64,000 nt of DNA, from positions 1-64,000 of the forward strand of contig JBBQJT010000003.1 of the NCBI GenBank assembly GCA_038326165.1. Direction: 5' to 3'. This document shows positions 43,311 to 57,100 of the stretch, piece by piece. The position numbers and the translations under genes are program-made. Position 1 is the first letter of the stretch, and every line of letters begins with the position of its first letter. The notes beneath the pieces are model-generated. The model had not been told where the DNA came from. It searched no databases and saw only the letters and a list, made by a program, of their open reading frames with translations. The stretch is from JAEUUM01 sp038326165 (lineage in GTDB: Bacteria > Bacteroidota > Bacteroidia > Chitinophagales > Saprospiraceae).

Positions 43311-44990
43311 TTACTTTCCTATCACAAATCGCTCTGTTTCTCCATTTATTGAAATGAAGTACATGCCTGCACTGAGGGACGAAACATCCAATGAATTTGA
43401 ATGGAGTTCTCCACTGAATAGAACAGATCCCAACATATTTCCGATCAAGTAATGTTGACCTTCTGGTTGAATATTCAGTGAAAGTTCATTTTCATTGATA
43501 AAATTATCAAATAATATTTTAGTTTCACCACAAGAGTTATAAACAAAGCGAATCGGGTTTAAATATTGAGTACCATCATAATCCACATTTAAAATTCTGT
43601 AGTAGTTGATCCCTTTGTAGGGTTTAGGATCTTGAAATTCGTAACTTGAAAAATCAAAAGAGGTGCCTTTCCCTTTAATGATTGTCGCATCTTTGAATTT
43701 CAGATCGGAACCAGCTGATTGAACTATGAACTTTTCATTGTTGTATTCAGATGCTGTAACCCATCTAAGACCTTGTTTGCCGCAACCTTCATTATAAGCC
43801 TCCAACTTTGCAATTTCGATAGGAAGAGCTGGACAAAATAACTCTGGTTTATTGCAAACAGATAAATCCAGATAAGTTTGTAAAGAAGTGGTGTTGGCAG
43901 CTGCCCATTGAGTGGCAGCGCTTGTAACTGTAGCATTCATATAGAACTGAGTACCTGTCACATGAGCCATGTTCATAACGTGTCCCATTTCATGGGTTTG
44001 CAATTTATCACTTAAAGTACTGACTTGTCGTAAAACATGAAAGCCATACCAAGCACAAAATTCTCCAACATATGCTATTCCATATGGCCCTGTGTAACTT
44101 CTATTAGTCCACAAAGTGCCATAATTTGGAGAAGATGGAAATCCTTTACCTGAATAACCACCGGTGCCATAGGCCCAATTAGCAAAGTTTGACAACAGAA
44201 CGCTAATTGTAATATTTTGTGGCCATGGCTCACTTGCCAATGAGGTAACAATATATTGTTGATCAATGACTATTTGGATCGGGTTACTAAATTCATTATC
44301 GTACCGGGTTTTGGTGGTGTTCAGCTTTGAAGTATTCCAGTTTTGGACATTGGTAACTGAACTACCTTGATTGACATACATCAAATAATCATCAGCTATA
44401 TCACTAAATCCTCTATAACATTGTGTTCCCCTCACTTCAACTTCACCGGCTAAGTCCTTAGGTGCACTATCGTCATTACAAATTAAATTATCAATGTTAA
44501 CAGCGTCTGTTTCCTTATAAATAACCAATATTCCTCGAGGCAAGTTCAATCCGTCAATTTGAATGGCAGGTTCAAAATAAATATCTTTGTAAAATCCGGC
44601 CACAAAACCCGGAGAAACAGTCAATGCTCCCTCCTCCCCATTTGGTCCAAGAATATCAAAAGTTCGTATTCCTGTAGACTTTGAATTGAGTCTTAAACCT
44701 TCAGAGGTTAATATGTAACTACTATCAGTCAACAAATCATTTTCCCAAATCTTTAATTTGTCAGAAGATATTCCGTGAAATATAACATCATGTAAATCGC
44801 CATCATACAATATCGTCATCAATTCCAAATCAGGGATATTGGTTAATGTAAAAACCTTCACATGTTTTTGGAGTTCAATTTTTGCCTTATAATCGGTCGT
44901 CAATTGAGAAAACTGCACTATCTCTTGCGTCCAACCAATAGATTGCAACAAAAAAATGAGACCAAGAAACACACAATACATTTTAGCCAT
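43311..44990 (-). CDS. Secreted zinc metalloprotease (M12-like) with T9SS domain
   Basis: 559 residues with a signal peptide (about 1-21). The zinc motif H333-E-M-G-H337-V-M-N-M-A-H343 is the metzincin HExxHxxxxxH pattern. N-terminal about 220 residues form an inhibitory or binding region. A T9SS type A tail (about 485-559) ends with GMYFISING then ERFVIGK. It should degrade external protein. It is the nearest leftward neighbour of the giant gene but is separated from it by a terminator. Confidence 0.88.
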   Translation of the reverse strand: MAKMYCVFLGLIFLLQSIGWTQEIVQFSQLTTDYKAKIELQKHVKVFTLTNIPDLELMTILYDGDLHDVIFHGISSDKLKIWENDLLTDSSYILTSEGLRLNSKSTGIRTFDILGPNGEEGALTVSPGFVAGFYKDIYFEPAIQIDGLNLPRGILVIYKETDAVNIDNLICNDDSAPKDLAGEVEVRGTQCYRGFSDIADDYLMYVNQGSSVTNVQNWNTSKLNTTKTRYDNEFSNPIQIVIDQQYIVTSLASEPWPQNITISVLLSNFANWAYGTGGYSGKGFPSSPNYGTLWTNRSYTGPYGIAYVGEFCAWYGFHVLRQVSTLSDKLQTHEMGHVMNMAHVTGTQFYMNATVTSAATQWAAANTTSLQTYLDLSVCNKPELFCPALPIEIAKLEAYNEGCGKQGLRWVTASEYNNEKFIVQSAGSDLKFKDATIIKGKGTSFDFSSYEFQDPKPYKGINYYRILNVDYDGTQYLNPIRFVYNSCGETKILFDNFINENELSLNIQPEGQHYLIGNMLGSVLFSGELHSNSLDVSSLSAGMYFISINGETERFVIGK

Positions 44991-45123
44991 AAGTTATTCT
45001 AATTAAATGCTGAGCTAAATTTCATGGTGTTTGTTGGCAATTTTAGTTCACTATAATTTCCAGTTTAAATATTGACTTTTTCTTGTTATATTTTTTAGTT
45101 TAGGACTGCCTCTTTTGTGACAT

Positions 45124-45152
45124 AAAAAAACCCCCATTCCAAAGAATGGGGG
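45124..45152 (-). terminator. Intrinsic terminator of the giant gene
   Basis: CCCCCATTC/GAATGGGGG, a 9-bp stem with a 4-nt loop (45131-45152), with a seven-T run on the minus strand, about 50 bp after the giant stop codon. Confidence 0.92.
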
Positions 45153-45199
45153 CTGTAATTTTTTCAATCAAAGATTGAAAAGTAAACCAACAAAAAACC

Positions 45200-48100
45200 T
45201 TATTCTATCAAAATGAGTTTCTTAGTTTCAGAGTTCGCATCTGTATTTAACTGATAGTAATAGATGCCTGAAGCATTCAATTCGGTTCTCTGAATACTGA
45301 ATTCATTGTAACCATGGTTGAATGTTCCATCCTTCATAAGCACTACTTTACCTGCCATATCTGTGACAATTAGCTGTGCATAACCATCTATTGGCATTCT
45401 GAAACCAATGACAGTTTTGTTGTTAAATGGATTTGGCACGTTTTGGTTAAGCACAAAGCTTGCATCTACTTCTTGCTTACCATTCATGAATGTTAGTCCT
45501 AAATCAAGGCCTTCACCTTCGTTGGTGTAAGCTTCTGCCTCTGTCATATCGCTAGTTATAGCTAAAGACTTAGACAACTTGCTCGATTTTAACACTTTAA
45601 ATGTCATATTGAATACAGTTTTGCCATCAGGGATGAGGCCTTCCTGACCGTTCCAGCTTGTTGTAATCAATCCATTATTCAAGAATGAAAGTCCAAAGTT
45701 TTCTTCACCAATTCCTGAAACATCACCAGGAGTTACACTTACATATTCAAGTACATCCTGTTCGAAGTTCAAGGTATATTGGTATCCGCTGATATTCTTA
45801 AAGTTCTCAGCGGTAAAGCTTACTGTCACCAGTTCTCCCGGAACCAAATTCTGTTCCTGAACAGCAAAGTTTACTTTATCTACTAGAGTTCTAACTTCAT
45901 TTGGTGAAGCGGCATTTGCTTTGACATCACCTGTTACATCTCCTATCTTGATGGCTTCAAAGTTGATTGCCATGTTTGAGTTAAGGTTCTTGATGTCATA
46001 AACCTCTGGGAAAGCAGTACTCCATGGATTTGTTGGTTTAGGGAATACAAAACCCTTGTCCACAAATCTCCAAGATGTATTATCCTTGAAGTTAGGAATG
46101 ATGTGTAGTATCAATCTGCGAAGTTGTGCTAAGTCGGAAGAACTGATCTGATTGTTACGGTTTGCATCAGCTGCAATCAACTTATACGGACTACCCAAGG
46201 CTTTCTTGCCCAAGATGTGGTTCGTAATCTGAATGATATCCAGTGTTGATACACCATTCAATGGTTCAGTATCTTTCAGCGGTACTAGGGTATAATTTCC
46301 GCCTAAGGACATAGGAGGGAAGTTAAAGTTACCTGTGTTGTTGGTAATTACCATTGGCATACCACTTCCAGCAAGTTGTACTTGAACGTCACTTACACCA
46401 GCATTGCTACCAACTTGTATTTTACCACCTACAGTGATCATATCCATGGTGTCACCGCAAACCATAAAGTTATCGGTAATCAAAATGAAAGTTTCACAGA
46501 AGTCCTGATTTCCAGCTTCATCGGTAACCCAAACTTGAACTGGGCGGCTTCCCAAGCTATCACATGTATAAGTAACGATGGTATCATTGACATTTGGTGA
46601 GAATGAAAATTTCAACTTTTCAGCCGCAGTGCAGTTATCAGTACTACTTTTATTGAAGGCTTCAGCATTGATCATCACCATTCCGGTAACCATAATAGCT
46701 GTTGAAAGTCCATTTGCACAAACCGGACTAGGTTTTTTAGCATCTACTATCGTGATATCATATTCACATATAGAATAATTGCCACAACCATCTTCAATTC
46801 TGAACCAAATGTGGTGCTTACCTAATGGAAGATTGCCATTAAATACAGGACCAACACCATTTAGATCATAATTGCCATTGTCAGATATATCCACTTTCCA
46901 CTGGTACTTCAAAGAAGCTTGTGGAGCACATGCATCAAAACCTAGTTTGGTAATTGAGACAGGGTTATTCGAACAATCTGCAGCAAAGCTCATAATAACA
47001 GTGTCCTTAGGACAAGTATAAAACTGAGGAGCTTTGGTATCGATTACTTTAATGATCTGCTTGAACTCAAAGTAACCATCACCATTATCACGGATAATGT
47101 TTTTATTGTTGTCAAACTGATTGTTCACCACATTATCAGCTGGATTGAAATCAAACTGTGTAAAGTCAACATCAATACCACCGAGTGTATTGTTCGTTGC
47201 TTTAGGGTTGTATTTACACCAGTCAATAACTTTATAGGTACGAATCACTTTGTAACAAGCGTCAGTTACAACATTGAATATTTCATCCACTATTTCAACC
47301 GCAACGATTTCACAGTCACCAGTATGCTTCAAAGCACCAAGACCAGTAACTTGATCAAAAGACAAGCAGTCGGTTACAGTCACATCATCCGGGAAGTCAA
47401 TATCCAATGGAGTGTTATCAATTAAGTTAACTTTCTGAATACACTGAGCAAAGTTGCCACTAAGGTCAGTTGCTGTCCATCTTCGATTGATGAATGAACC
47501 ACCCAAACACTGACCAAGTTTAGTAAGATCAGAGAATGTAGTGATCAGGCCACAATCCATTGCATTATCTGTTGCAATAGGTTTAAGCGACAAAGGAGTG
47601 CTGTAAGTTAATTTCAACTCAATTGCGTTTAGAACACCACCACCTAAGGGAGCATTGTCGATGACTTGCAAAGTCCATGTGCCAGTAGGATTCTCTTTAT
47701 CAACATAAGACATCTCAGAAACTTGTGGCTTCACTTGACCATTCACTGCAATAGTTGCACCATTGCAAGCAAAATTAGAACCTTCATCGTTGAAAGTAGC
47801 ATTGATGTCTTTCTTGGTATTTCCGCAGCTTCCGCCTTGGAACAATGTCAATACAGTACCTTGAGGACTGATCAATTTGATTGTTAATTGATCAATAAAG
47901 TCATGTTTAAGATCCATCGCAAAATCAACATCAGCAATTCTTGCAGAAGCTGGAAGGCCAGATACAACTATCTGTTCTTCAATCGCATTTGCAAAATTCA
48001 TAGAAATTGTCTTGCCTGATGTTTTCTTGAAATTGACATTTGCTTGATCAGTAGGTTGAATTGGATCACTGCACTGAAGTGTAATATCAGCAGGACAAGT

Positions 48101-51100
48101 AATGACAGGTTTGATTTTGTCATTCACTTTGGCTTCAACCATACAATCATTAAAGTTACCACTTGCATCTGTCACTCTCAAAACAATCATCACAGGACCA
48201 TTATTCACATCACAACAGTAGAACGGAACTTTAGGTGCAAAATCCGTATCATCACCGCCAGCGCAAGCCGGGTTGTCCATACGTCTCACTTGGAATTTAA
48301 CCGGACCACCACATTCATCATAACTACCATCATCGAAGGTGGAAGCGTTTACATAAGTGATTGGATTGATAAGAGATACCACTGTAAATTCATCGCATAC
48401 CGTAACTGGAGGCTCGTTTTCGAATACATTTACATCCACTGAACAAGTTGAAACATTGCCACAAGCGTCTGTAGAAGTATATTTCACAGTAATGGTACCA
48501 AAACCGATTTCAAAAATTCCACCATTCGTTGGTTTGTCATAAACAATACCATTAGAAGTAACGGATGTTTTTGTTACCACATTCAATGCACTGCTGCAAT
48601 TATCTTGAACTTGAATTGAAGGAGCTTGGAAAATTGCTTTACATGTCGTTCCATCTCCATCAACACTATAAGTAAATGCTGAAGGATTTGGACAAATTTG
48701 AATAGGACCCACTTTATCTTTGACAAAGATTGTCTGAACTTGTGTGATCATATTATTTGAACATGCATCCATAACCGTCCAAGTACGAAGTATTTTATAA
48801 CTATTCTCACAAACCGGAATAATTTGGTCTTGTGCAGGCGCTACCATCAATTCGCAGAACTTGTTAATAGGCATACCATCAATTGTTGGTACTCCAGTAT
48901 TAGCAGGCGTTGTATTTGGATTTACACAAGACAAGGAAGGTGCTTGAATATCATCAAGATTCAGAGGAAATTTCACCTCAGCCAGAGTTGCTCGTTTTAT
49001 GAAAATCGTCTGAACACAAGGTGTAGCTTGATTTCCCACTTCATCTTTGGCGTTCCAAGTACGGGTAATAACTGCTGACCAAGGACCAGTACAAGATGGG
49101 TCACTAATTGTTTCACTGAACTTAATAGTTGCAGGATCAACAGAGCAATTATCATCAAATATTGGAAAACCAACCAAACTTGGATCAAGGCCATCATTGT
49201 TGCAGCTTACTGTAACGTCTGCGCATGTGATAGTAGGCTTCAGTTTATCCTCAACCTTCAGACTACCCCAACATTTGTTTCCAGTAAATGGATCAGTAAC
49301 GGTAACTTTAAAAGTCTTATTAACATCAGCACAAGTGAACAAGTTGGTCAATGGACCTTCGATATCTACAATATACTGAGAGTAGCAACCATAATTGCCT
49401 TCCAGGATCATGTCGGCATTCAATAATGCTTCACCGTTTTGATCCAAAGACACATTTGAAATATTGTTACAAACCAAATCAGATGGTGGAGTTGGGAAGA
49501 ACTGCACCTGTTGTGAAATAGTTTGCACACAACCTGGAGTAGATGTATTCGGTTGATTAGTACCATCAAATGTAAATCTGACAGTGTAAGTACCAGGAGC
49601 AATCTGAGCAGGATTCAACTGTGTTATATTGTTCTGGAGTAAAATAGTATTTGTTGCGTCGTATAGTGCAAATGTTCCTATTCCCATTTGAGGCAATGCA
49701 TTTCCAACTAATGGAACAATCGGATGATTGGCACAATAGTCAGAATTTAGGCCAACAATAACTGGATTTGGATAAAAACATGTGTTTGCACTTGAAACCG
49801 TGTCACCTAAACCATTTGCAAATGTGATAGAATAACCTATTGCATCTACATGGATACCAGTCAATACATATTGTCCAGCAGGACCTTCAACCGGTTTATT
49901 TCCAGCAGGGCCAGTTGTAAATGGTATTGGAGCTGCAGGAGGAGCCGGTGAAATTGTTCTGAACAAACCGCTAACTGAAGTAATGTACCAATTCTGTCCA
50001 GCTGGAGCAGTAATGGTGATTATTTCGTCAAACTGACCGTTTACTTGGTTTGTAGCATTGTTTTTACAAGCGCAAGGATCGGTCAATGTCACACCACATG
50101 CAATGATATTGACAGTTACCGGGATTGGTAAGCTTGAACAACCATTCAAAGGATTAGTAACAATAACATAAACTGTTTCAATTCCCAAAGAACCGGTTGG
50201 CTGATATATCTGACCGTTAGAACCGCTCACCTGAGATGGATTAACTGGCACAGTCAAAAGGGCATTCTTAAACCACGAGAATTGTCCACCTGGAGTAACA
50301 CTACTGGCAGTCAAAGCTGAAATAAACCCTTGATAACAATAAGTACCAGCACCTGAAGCAGTCACAATTGGAAGAGGACCAACTGTTACCCTTTGGGTGC
50401 ATGTTGCAGTATTGCCGTTTACATCGGTAACCGTCCAAGTAACCGTGGTGGTTCCTAAAGGATAGATACCTGAAGCATTGTTCGTGTTGTTGAAACTATT
50501 CAAAACAGTTACAACTCCGCAATTGTCACCTGTAGTTGGAGCAGGAATAGTCACCACTGGTGGAGAACAACCCACTGTAACGTCGGAAGGACAAGTAATA
50601 GTAGGAACTTGAGTATCCTTTAAAGTCAATGTGGATGTACATGTTCTTGTATTACCAGCAGCATCAGTTACGGTGAAAGTAACTACTTGTGTATCGTTGT
50701 TGGCTGCACCAAATAAAGTCCCAGCAATTGGAGACTGTGTTATAGAAACAATAGTACAATTATCGGTTGCTACCAGTTCTGGAAGCAAGTTTGGAACTGT
50801 ACCGTTACAAACATTTAAGTTGGTAGAGATATTCCTACTTGGTGGACAAGTTACTATCACTGGAAGGATATTATCCTTCAGTGTCAATGTAGCAGTGCAA
50901 GTCACTGTATTTCCACCTTGATCTGTAACTGTAAAAGTAACCAACTGCATGAAATTATGAGCATTACCGAACAATGTTCCTGCTGCTGGCACTTGAGTAA
51001 CCACAGTTATACAGTTGTCTTTGTTTTCAATTTCAGCAATCATATTAGGCACTGTACCCTGACATGTACCAGCATTGACAAAAATATCTCTGCTAGGAGC

Positions 51101-54100
51101 ACACTTGGTAATAATTGGCTTTTGAACGTCTTTTACTTCAATTGTAAATACACACTCTGGAGTTACGTTGCCAAAGTTATCTACAGCAACATAGTGAACT
51201 GTTGTTACACCGAAATTGTAGTTACGCGCTCCGGCATGACCAAGAATAGGGTCATTTGTCGGATTACCATCACCAGAAAGACCTAGGATATCAGATCCAC
51301 CTAATATAGTCGCTCCAGTGGTCCAGAAGTAAATATCAACGTTTGTATCACAATTATCAGAAGCTTGAACTTTTGAGAAATTCACAAAAGCCATACACAT
51401 ATCCGGATCGTTACCAACAATAATATTAGCTGGGCAGTTCAGAATAGTAGGAACCATTTGATCTCTAACCAAAACTATAGTAGTACATTGGTGACTGTTT
51501 CCATTAGCATCAACTACGGTCAACACAACAGGAACAGTGGTGCCAGCTTGAGCACAAGTAACTTGAAGGACTGAAATAGATCTGGTACTCAATTGACAAT
51601 TGTCAAAACTAGCCAAATCAATATCCAATACATTCAACGGTACAATACCATCATCATCTAAAGGAATGGTAAACGATGGTTTACACACTGCAGTTGGATT
51701 TTCATTATCAATGATAGTAACATTAGCCGTGCAAGTTGAAGTATTTCCAGATAAGTCAGTAACTGTAAATGTTACAAGTTGTATTGAGTTATGCACTCCA
51801 CTAAAGTTTGTCCCAGCCAATGGGCTTTGACTAATAGTCAAATTAGCTGTTGCTGTGCAATTATCCATTGCAACCAAACCTGGTACTAAGTTAGGAATAT
51901 TGATAGAACAATCTCCAGTACCGTTGGTGCTTGTATTAATTGCAACACTTGAAGGGCAAGTTGTAATTACAGGCTTTTCAACATCTTTCACCATAATTGT
52001 GAATGAGCAAGTACTTGAATTGCCAGCTACATCTGTAGCTCTGTAAACAATCGTACTTTTTCCCCCTGGGAACATCATTCCATTTACAGTTCCATTTCCT
52101 GGTGATACTACACCGTCAGGGTATGTAATGAAATGAGTCAAAACATACGGACCAGGGCAATTGTCAGAAATCACTGGATTCAAACCAATAAATCCTACTG
52201 AACAATCATTCGAAGCATCGTCTACTTGAACACCATAGGTGAAAGCATCAAAGTTCAGATTCATTCCTGTATTGTCCACTGTTACGTCAGGAACACATGA
52301 AATAACTGGAACTTGTCCGTCATTTACTGTAACAGTAAACTGACAAATTGCAGGACCATTCCCAGATGGATCTCTGTATTCATATCTTACTGTGGATATT
52401 CCTTTAGGAAATTGCGTATTACTTGCTTGGCCTAATACAAGGGTTCCAAACACATTCATACCACCACAGTTGTCATTGAACACTGGAGTTTGGTAGCTTA
52501 CCAAATCAGTACACAATCCTGGGTCAGTTGTAGTAACTATATTACTTGGGCAACTGGACACTGTTGGCACTTCATCATCAATTACCGTAATAACATTACT
52601 GCAAGTTTGAGTGTTGCCATGGTTATCAGTTGAAGTCCAAACTACTATAGTTGAGCCTAGAGGAAAATCAAAATTAGCCAATGATGATCCACCAATTTGG
52701 TAATTGTGATTCAAAGCTGCTACCGCGCAATTGTCTGTGTTAGAAACCGGATTCAAAGTAAATCCTGTATTGCGGTATCCGCAGAAATTCGGTACTGCAT
52801 CACCTGAAGTATTAAAACTAGCATTTGCTGCGCAAGTTATAACTGGCTTTTCATTATCAAATATCACTACTTGAATTGAACAAATACTCGTTTGGCCATG
52901 TGTATCATCAGCCGTAAAAGTAACAGTTGATGCACCTACCGGGAAAGTTACATTGTTTAATGTTCCTGATCCTGACAATGGTGAAACACCTGCACTCGCT
53001 GTCCAAGAAATATTTGCAGTTCCACAATTATCAGTAGCGGTTGCTTTCAAATTGCTTAAGCCAATACCACATGAAGGAGCAGTATTTAAAGTAACTCCAC
53101 CAATTTGAGATCCTGCATTCAATCCTGTACCGTCTGTGTTAACAGTAACATCAGATGGACAAGTTATGACAGGAAACTCATTATCAACAACAGTTATTGT
53201 AAATGAACAAGTTGACATATTGCCAGATAGGTCAGTTACCTTCCATGTTACAACAGTTGCACCTAATGGAAATTCTTCATCATCAAGGCTTGTTCCACCA
53301 AAATCATAATCATGGGTTGCACTAGCTATTCCACAGTTGTCGGAAGGAACCACATCTAAGGCAGTACCATTCACTTCATGCAAACAATCACCCGGCATTC
53401 CATCAGCACTTGTATTGAGTGTAATTGACGCTGGGCACATTGATCCTGGATCGTTCATATCAACAATATTCACAGTGTAAGTATTGCTAGTAGTGCAAGA
53501 ATTAGGTCCGGTTTCTATCACAGTTATAGTGTGCGGTCCGCCTAAAACATTGCTCCATGTTACATCGATTGTATTTCCAACAGGAGGCGTTGTGATAGTT
53601 CCACCCGATGAAATACTCCATGCATAGCTATTTCCTATAATTGGATTTGAAACCAAGTAAGTAGCAGTCGCACTAGGGCATACTACATTAGGGCCTGTAA
53701 TAGGATTGGCAATAGGGCTTGGAATAACTTCCAAGTCAAGGAAGAAAGGCTGGAAAGCCTCACAACCATTTGCAGCTTTGGCAGTATAGCTCAATCGAAT
53801 CATACCATTTCCAACTCCTGTAAATGCAGCAGTTTGACTGGTAGAAGATTGACCCCCTGGCGCAGCATTGTTATCAGTAAAATTACCAGTTCCTATAAAT
53901 CCTACAGGTTGTGGTGACACGATAGTCCAATTGTGCATCCAAGGTCCCGGGTGGGTAGGAAAAGGTCCTGGAACCCCTTCAACCAATCGTGTATGATTTT
54001 GACATACTTCCTCTGAACCATCGAGGGTTGCTGAGACAAATACTTTAGGTAAAATATGAACTCTTAATTCATAAGTAGGTCCAAAACAGATTTCGGTTTC

Positions 54101-57100
54101 TGCTGGATTGCTTATGTCAATTTGAGGTCGGAAAGTATAAACAATGGTTTCAGTTAAAGCACCATTATTCATAAGGAACTCATTAAATGTTCCTCCGGTC
54201 TGCACTTCTAGACCATTTGTGTTATCGGTGGTATTGGGATGGCCTCCGTTTGGTAACCCCGCCGCCACTGTAGATCTTGTTACATTAGGTGCGCCAGACA
54301 GGTCAATATCAAACAATTCAAATTCAACAAAATATGGCGCCATATTCATGTTTTTCATGACAAACAGCTGTACTAATTCAGACGGATCTGGTCCATCACT
54401 TCCGCAAATTGTAACATCAATGATGCGGTTCAAAACATCGGTAAACAAAGGAGGATTTAGATCTGGAGTTGGTAGAACATTGACTATTATCCTCTGTGTA
54501 GTTCCAGCACAAGCTCCATCAGGATCCGTGTTTGCTGGCAAACCTGCTGCATTTGCATTGTTGGGATCAAAAGAAGGTGTAACTTCTATGGTAACTTGCT
54601 GCGGTGACATGGTCGTATTATCAAACAGAGGTAATCCCGATAGAGGAGAAATAAAATCTGTTTTCAAGACACCCGTTCCATCAGAACCAACATTATTTAT
54701 TGTACCTGATGCGCTCAAGGTTACACCTACAGGTACAAGTATTTGGACATCATACTCTAAGTCACCCATATCATTTGTAGAAGCTAAACTCTGTTCAACT
54801 ACCTGTGTTGGATATTGACGCACTTGTATCAATCCATTTGGTGATGTATTGTCACAGATATCTATCGGTGCTCCTTGCATCATCACATTGTCATTGACAG
54901 GACCAGCAATATTATCCAACTCAAGCTGAGGCTTAGGATAAACGATTGCGCGCACTTCAGTTGGTGTAAGCATTGAAGGACACTCTGTTCCATCAGCCAA
55001 AATCCAAATAGGTGTCAATTCATATATGACTCTTCTATCATGTGGTGCCAAATCAGACAATGTCAAAACTGGCGCAGCACAAGGTGTGGCATCATTATCA
55101 GAGCCATTGAATAAAATATTTCCAGCTGCATTAATCGTTTGTGTAATACCTTGTTGGGATTCAATCTCTTGACCACAATCTGAGGCAATTACCGATATCT
55201 GACCATAATCAAATGGAAAAGCTCCATTTGGACCGGTAATATCCGTTAATGTCCATTGCATACGAAATCCGGTAACACCCGCAGGGAAAGCGGAAACAGT
55301 CCCATTAAACGCAAATCCACTTTCCGAACATACTCTCCGTGTCTGGTTGTTGTTTCCAGATGTATTGGTTAGTGTTACAAAATTTGCTGGGTCAGGTATT
55401 ATATTTATGTTTAAGCCCAAGGGAACTCCACTACATTCTAATGCGGAATTCAATCCTGGTAACCCGTCTGACTCATAATAAGGTATTGCAGTAAGGCCAA
55501 CAACTGCAGTACTTGCGTTGTTGTTAATCAATGGAAATAAATCAAAATTAGCAGGTAACAATGCTCCTGGCACATCAAGTACTGGAGGTAAACCAGTAAT
55601 TCCAGTGGGATCGTTCACAACAAAGTGGATGAACAATGGATTGCCATTCTTGTCAACTAAAGCACCTGGAATGCTACCAGCAAAATTTACTCCAGTGCCT
55701 GAACAAAGTGTGATTGAACTTGGGTTATTCAGTGCTCCGGTAATCGTAGTAGTTGGACCTACTTGAGCTCCAAGATTGTCTAGTTTTGTAAATTCACCAG
55801 CAAGTGTTGGCAAATTATCTACCATTACCATAACTCTTCCATTGTATTGACAACCTGAGCCCAGACCGTCAACATCGAAATGCAAATCGAACATTGTGCC
55901 CGGAGCAGGATTGGAAGGAATTGTTAATATATTGGTTGCTGCACTATAACTGGCAAACGGAGGAGCCACAAGGCCCGGATTGTTGAACCAATCAGGACTT
56001 GTTTGAAATGTTTTGCCTGTAACTGGGCCATTAGAAATTAAGGCACCTTTTGCCATACTTGAACCACCAGGTACTGATGGATCATCAGGACAAATAGTAA
56101 TTGGTGGCGCAATAATTCCGAGTGTGTTGTCGACCAGAGTTGCATCTGGAGTACGAAGTATTAAATTGCTATTAAAGCTGTTATTGTAGTCAATTATAAT
56201 TCCGTTGTTCGTGATTGGAACAGTTCCAATATTAGTACCTGCATAGGTGGTTTCTATAATGGCGTTATTGATGAATACGCTATTGTTATTAATCTGACCA
56301 TCAGTGCTCAATACACTGCAAGTATTATTGAAAAAGAAACTCAAAGGGTTCGAAACATAAGCAGCTCCACCAACCAAAAAGTTGATAAAGATTGAGCCTG
56401 TTCCTGTACCATTACCATTATTGACAACAGCACCAGCAGTTTGAAGGAATCCTACAGAATTGCTACCAATAACTACAAGTGAGGAACCACCAAAATTATT
56501 GAATGCTGAATTGTCATTTAAGAATCCAATGGGAAATGGTGCTGGAAATTCGATAGCCAGATCACTACTTAATGTTTGGGTAACTATCGAAAGGTTTGCA
56601 TTAACAAATCCATTGCTTGTTCCAGCATATATTTCAACTCTACCAAAATTATCATTGATCAAACTAGCTGAGTTGTTATTCAAAAATCCATTTGTAAGGT
56701 CACCATCAATTCTCAAAAATGATTGATTGTCTGCCACTGTAAAAACAGTACCGCTTCCGTCATTGTTAACTCCATTGATACCACCAGAACCCGTAATCAG
56801 AATTTGACTTCTGTTTATGGTATTCGGATCCAAAGGATTGTTGTTGGTAAAAATCTCTGTATTTTCAATTCCATCTTGAGCAAAATTCCTGATTGAAATT
56901 CTGCTGTCTGTATTATTGGTAAATTGTCCTGAGTTGTTGATACCATCAATAGGTATATTTCCAACACATGGACCTATTGCTACCCCAATGTTCAATTGAG
57001 ATAATGGAGCAGCAAAACTTGTGTTTACAAAGTCTCCAGCATTCTCAACCCCATGTCTACCACTTGAAGCAATATTAATAGTAGCACCTGTTCCTGAACC

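Noticed and set aside
50380..53460. Repetitive DNA resembling a CRISPR or tandem array
   Set aside because: The periodicity is about 250 bp and diverged. It is explained by HYR protein modules and is not made of short repeats with spacers.
54144..54818. 224-codon plus-strand frame inside the giant gene
   Set aside because: Opposite strand of repeated HYR/Ig-like coding DNA, and its composition follows the giant gene. A shadow frame.
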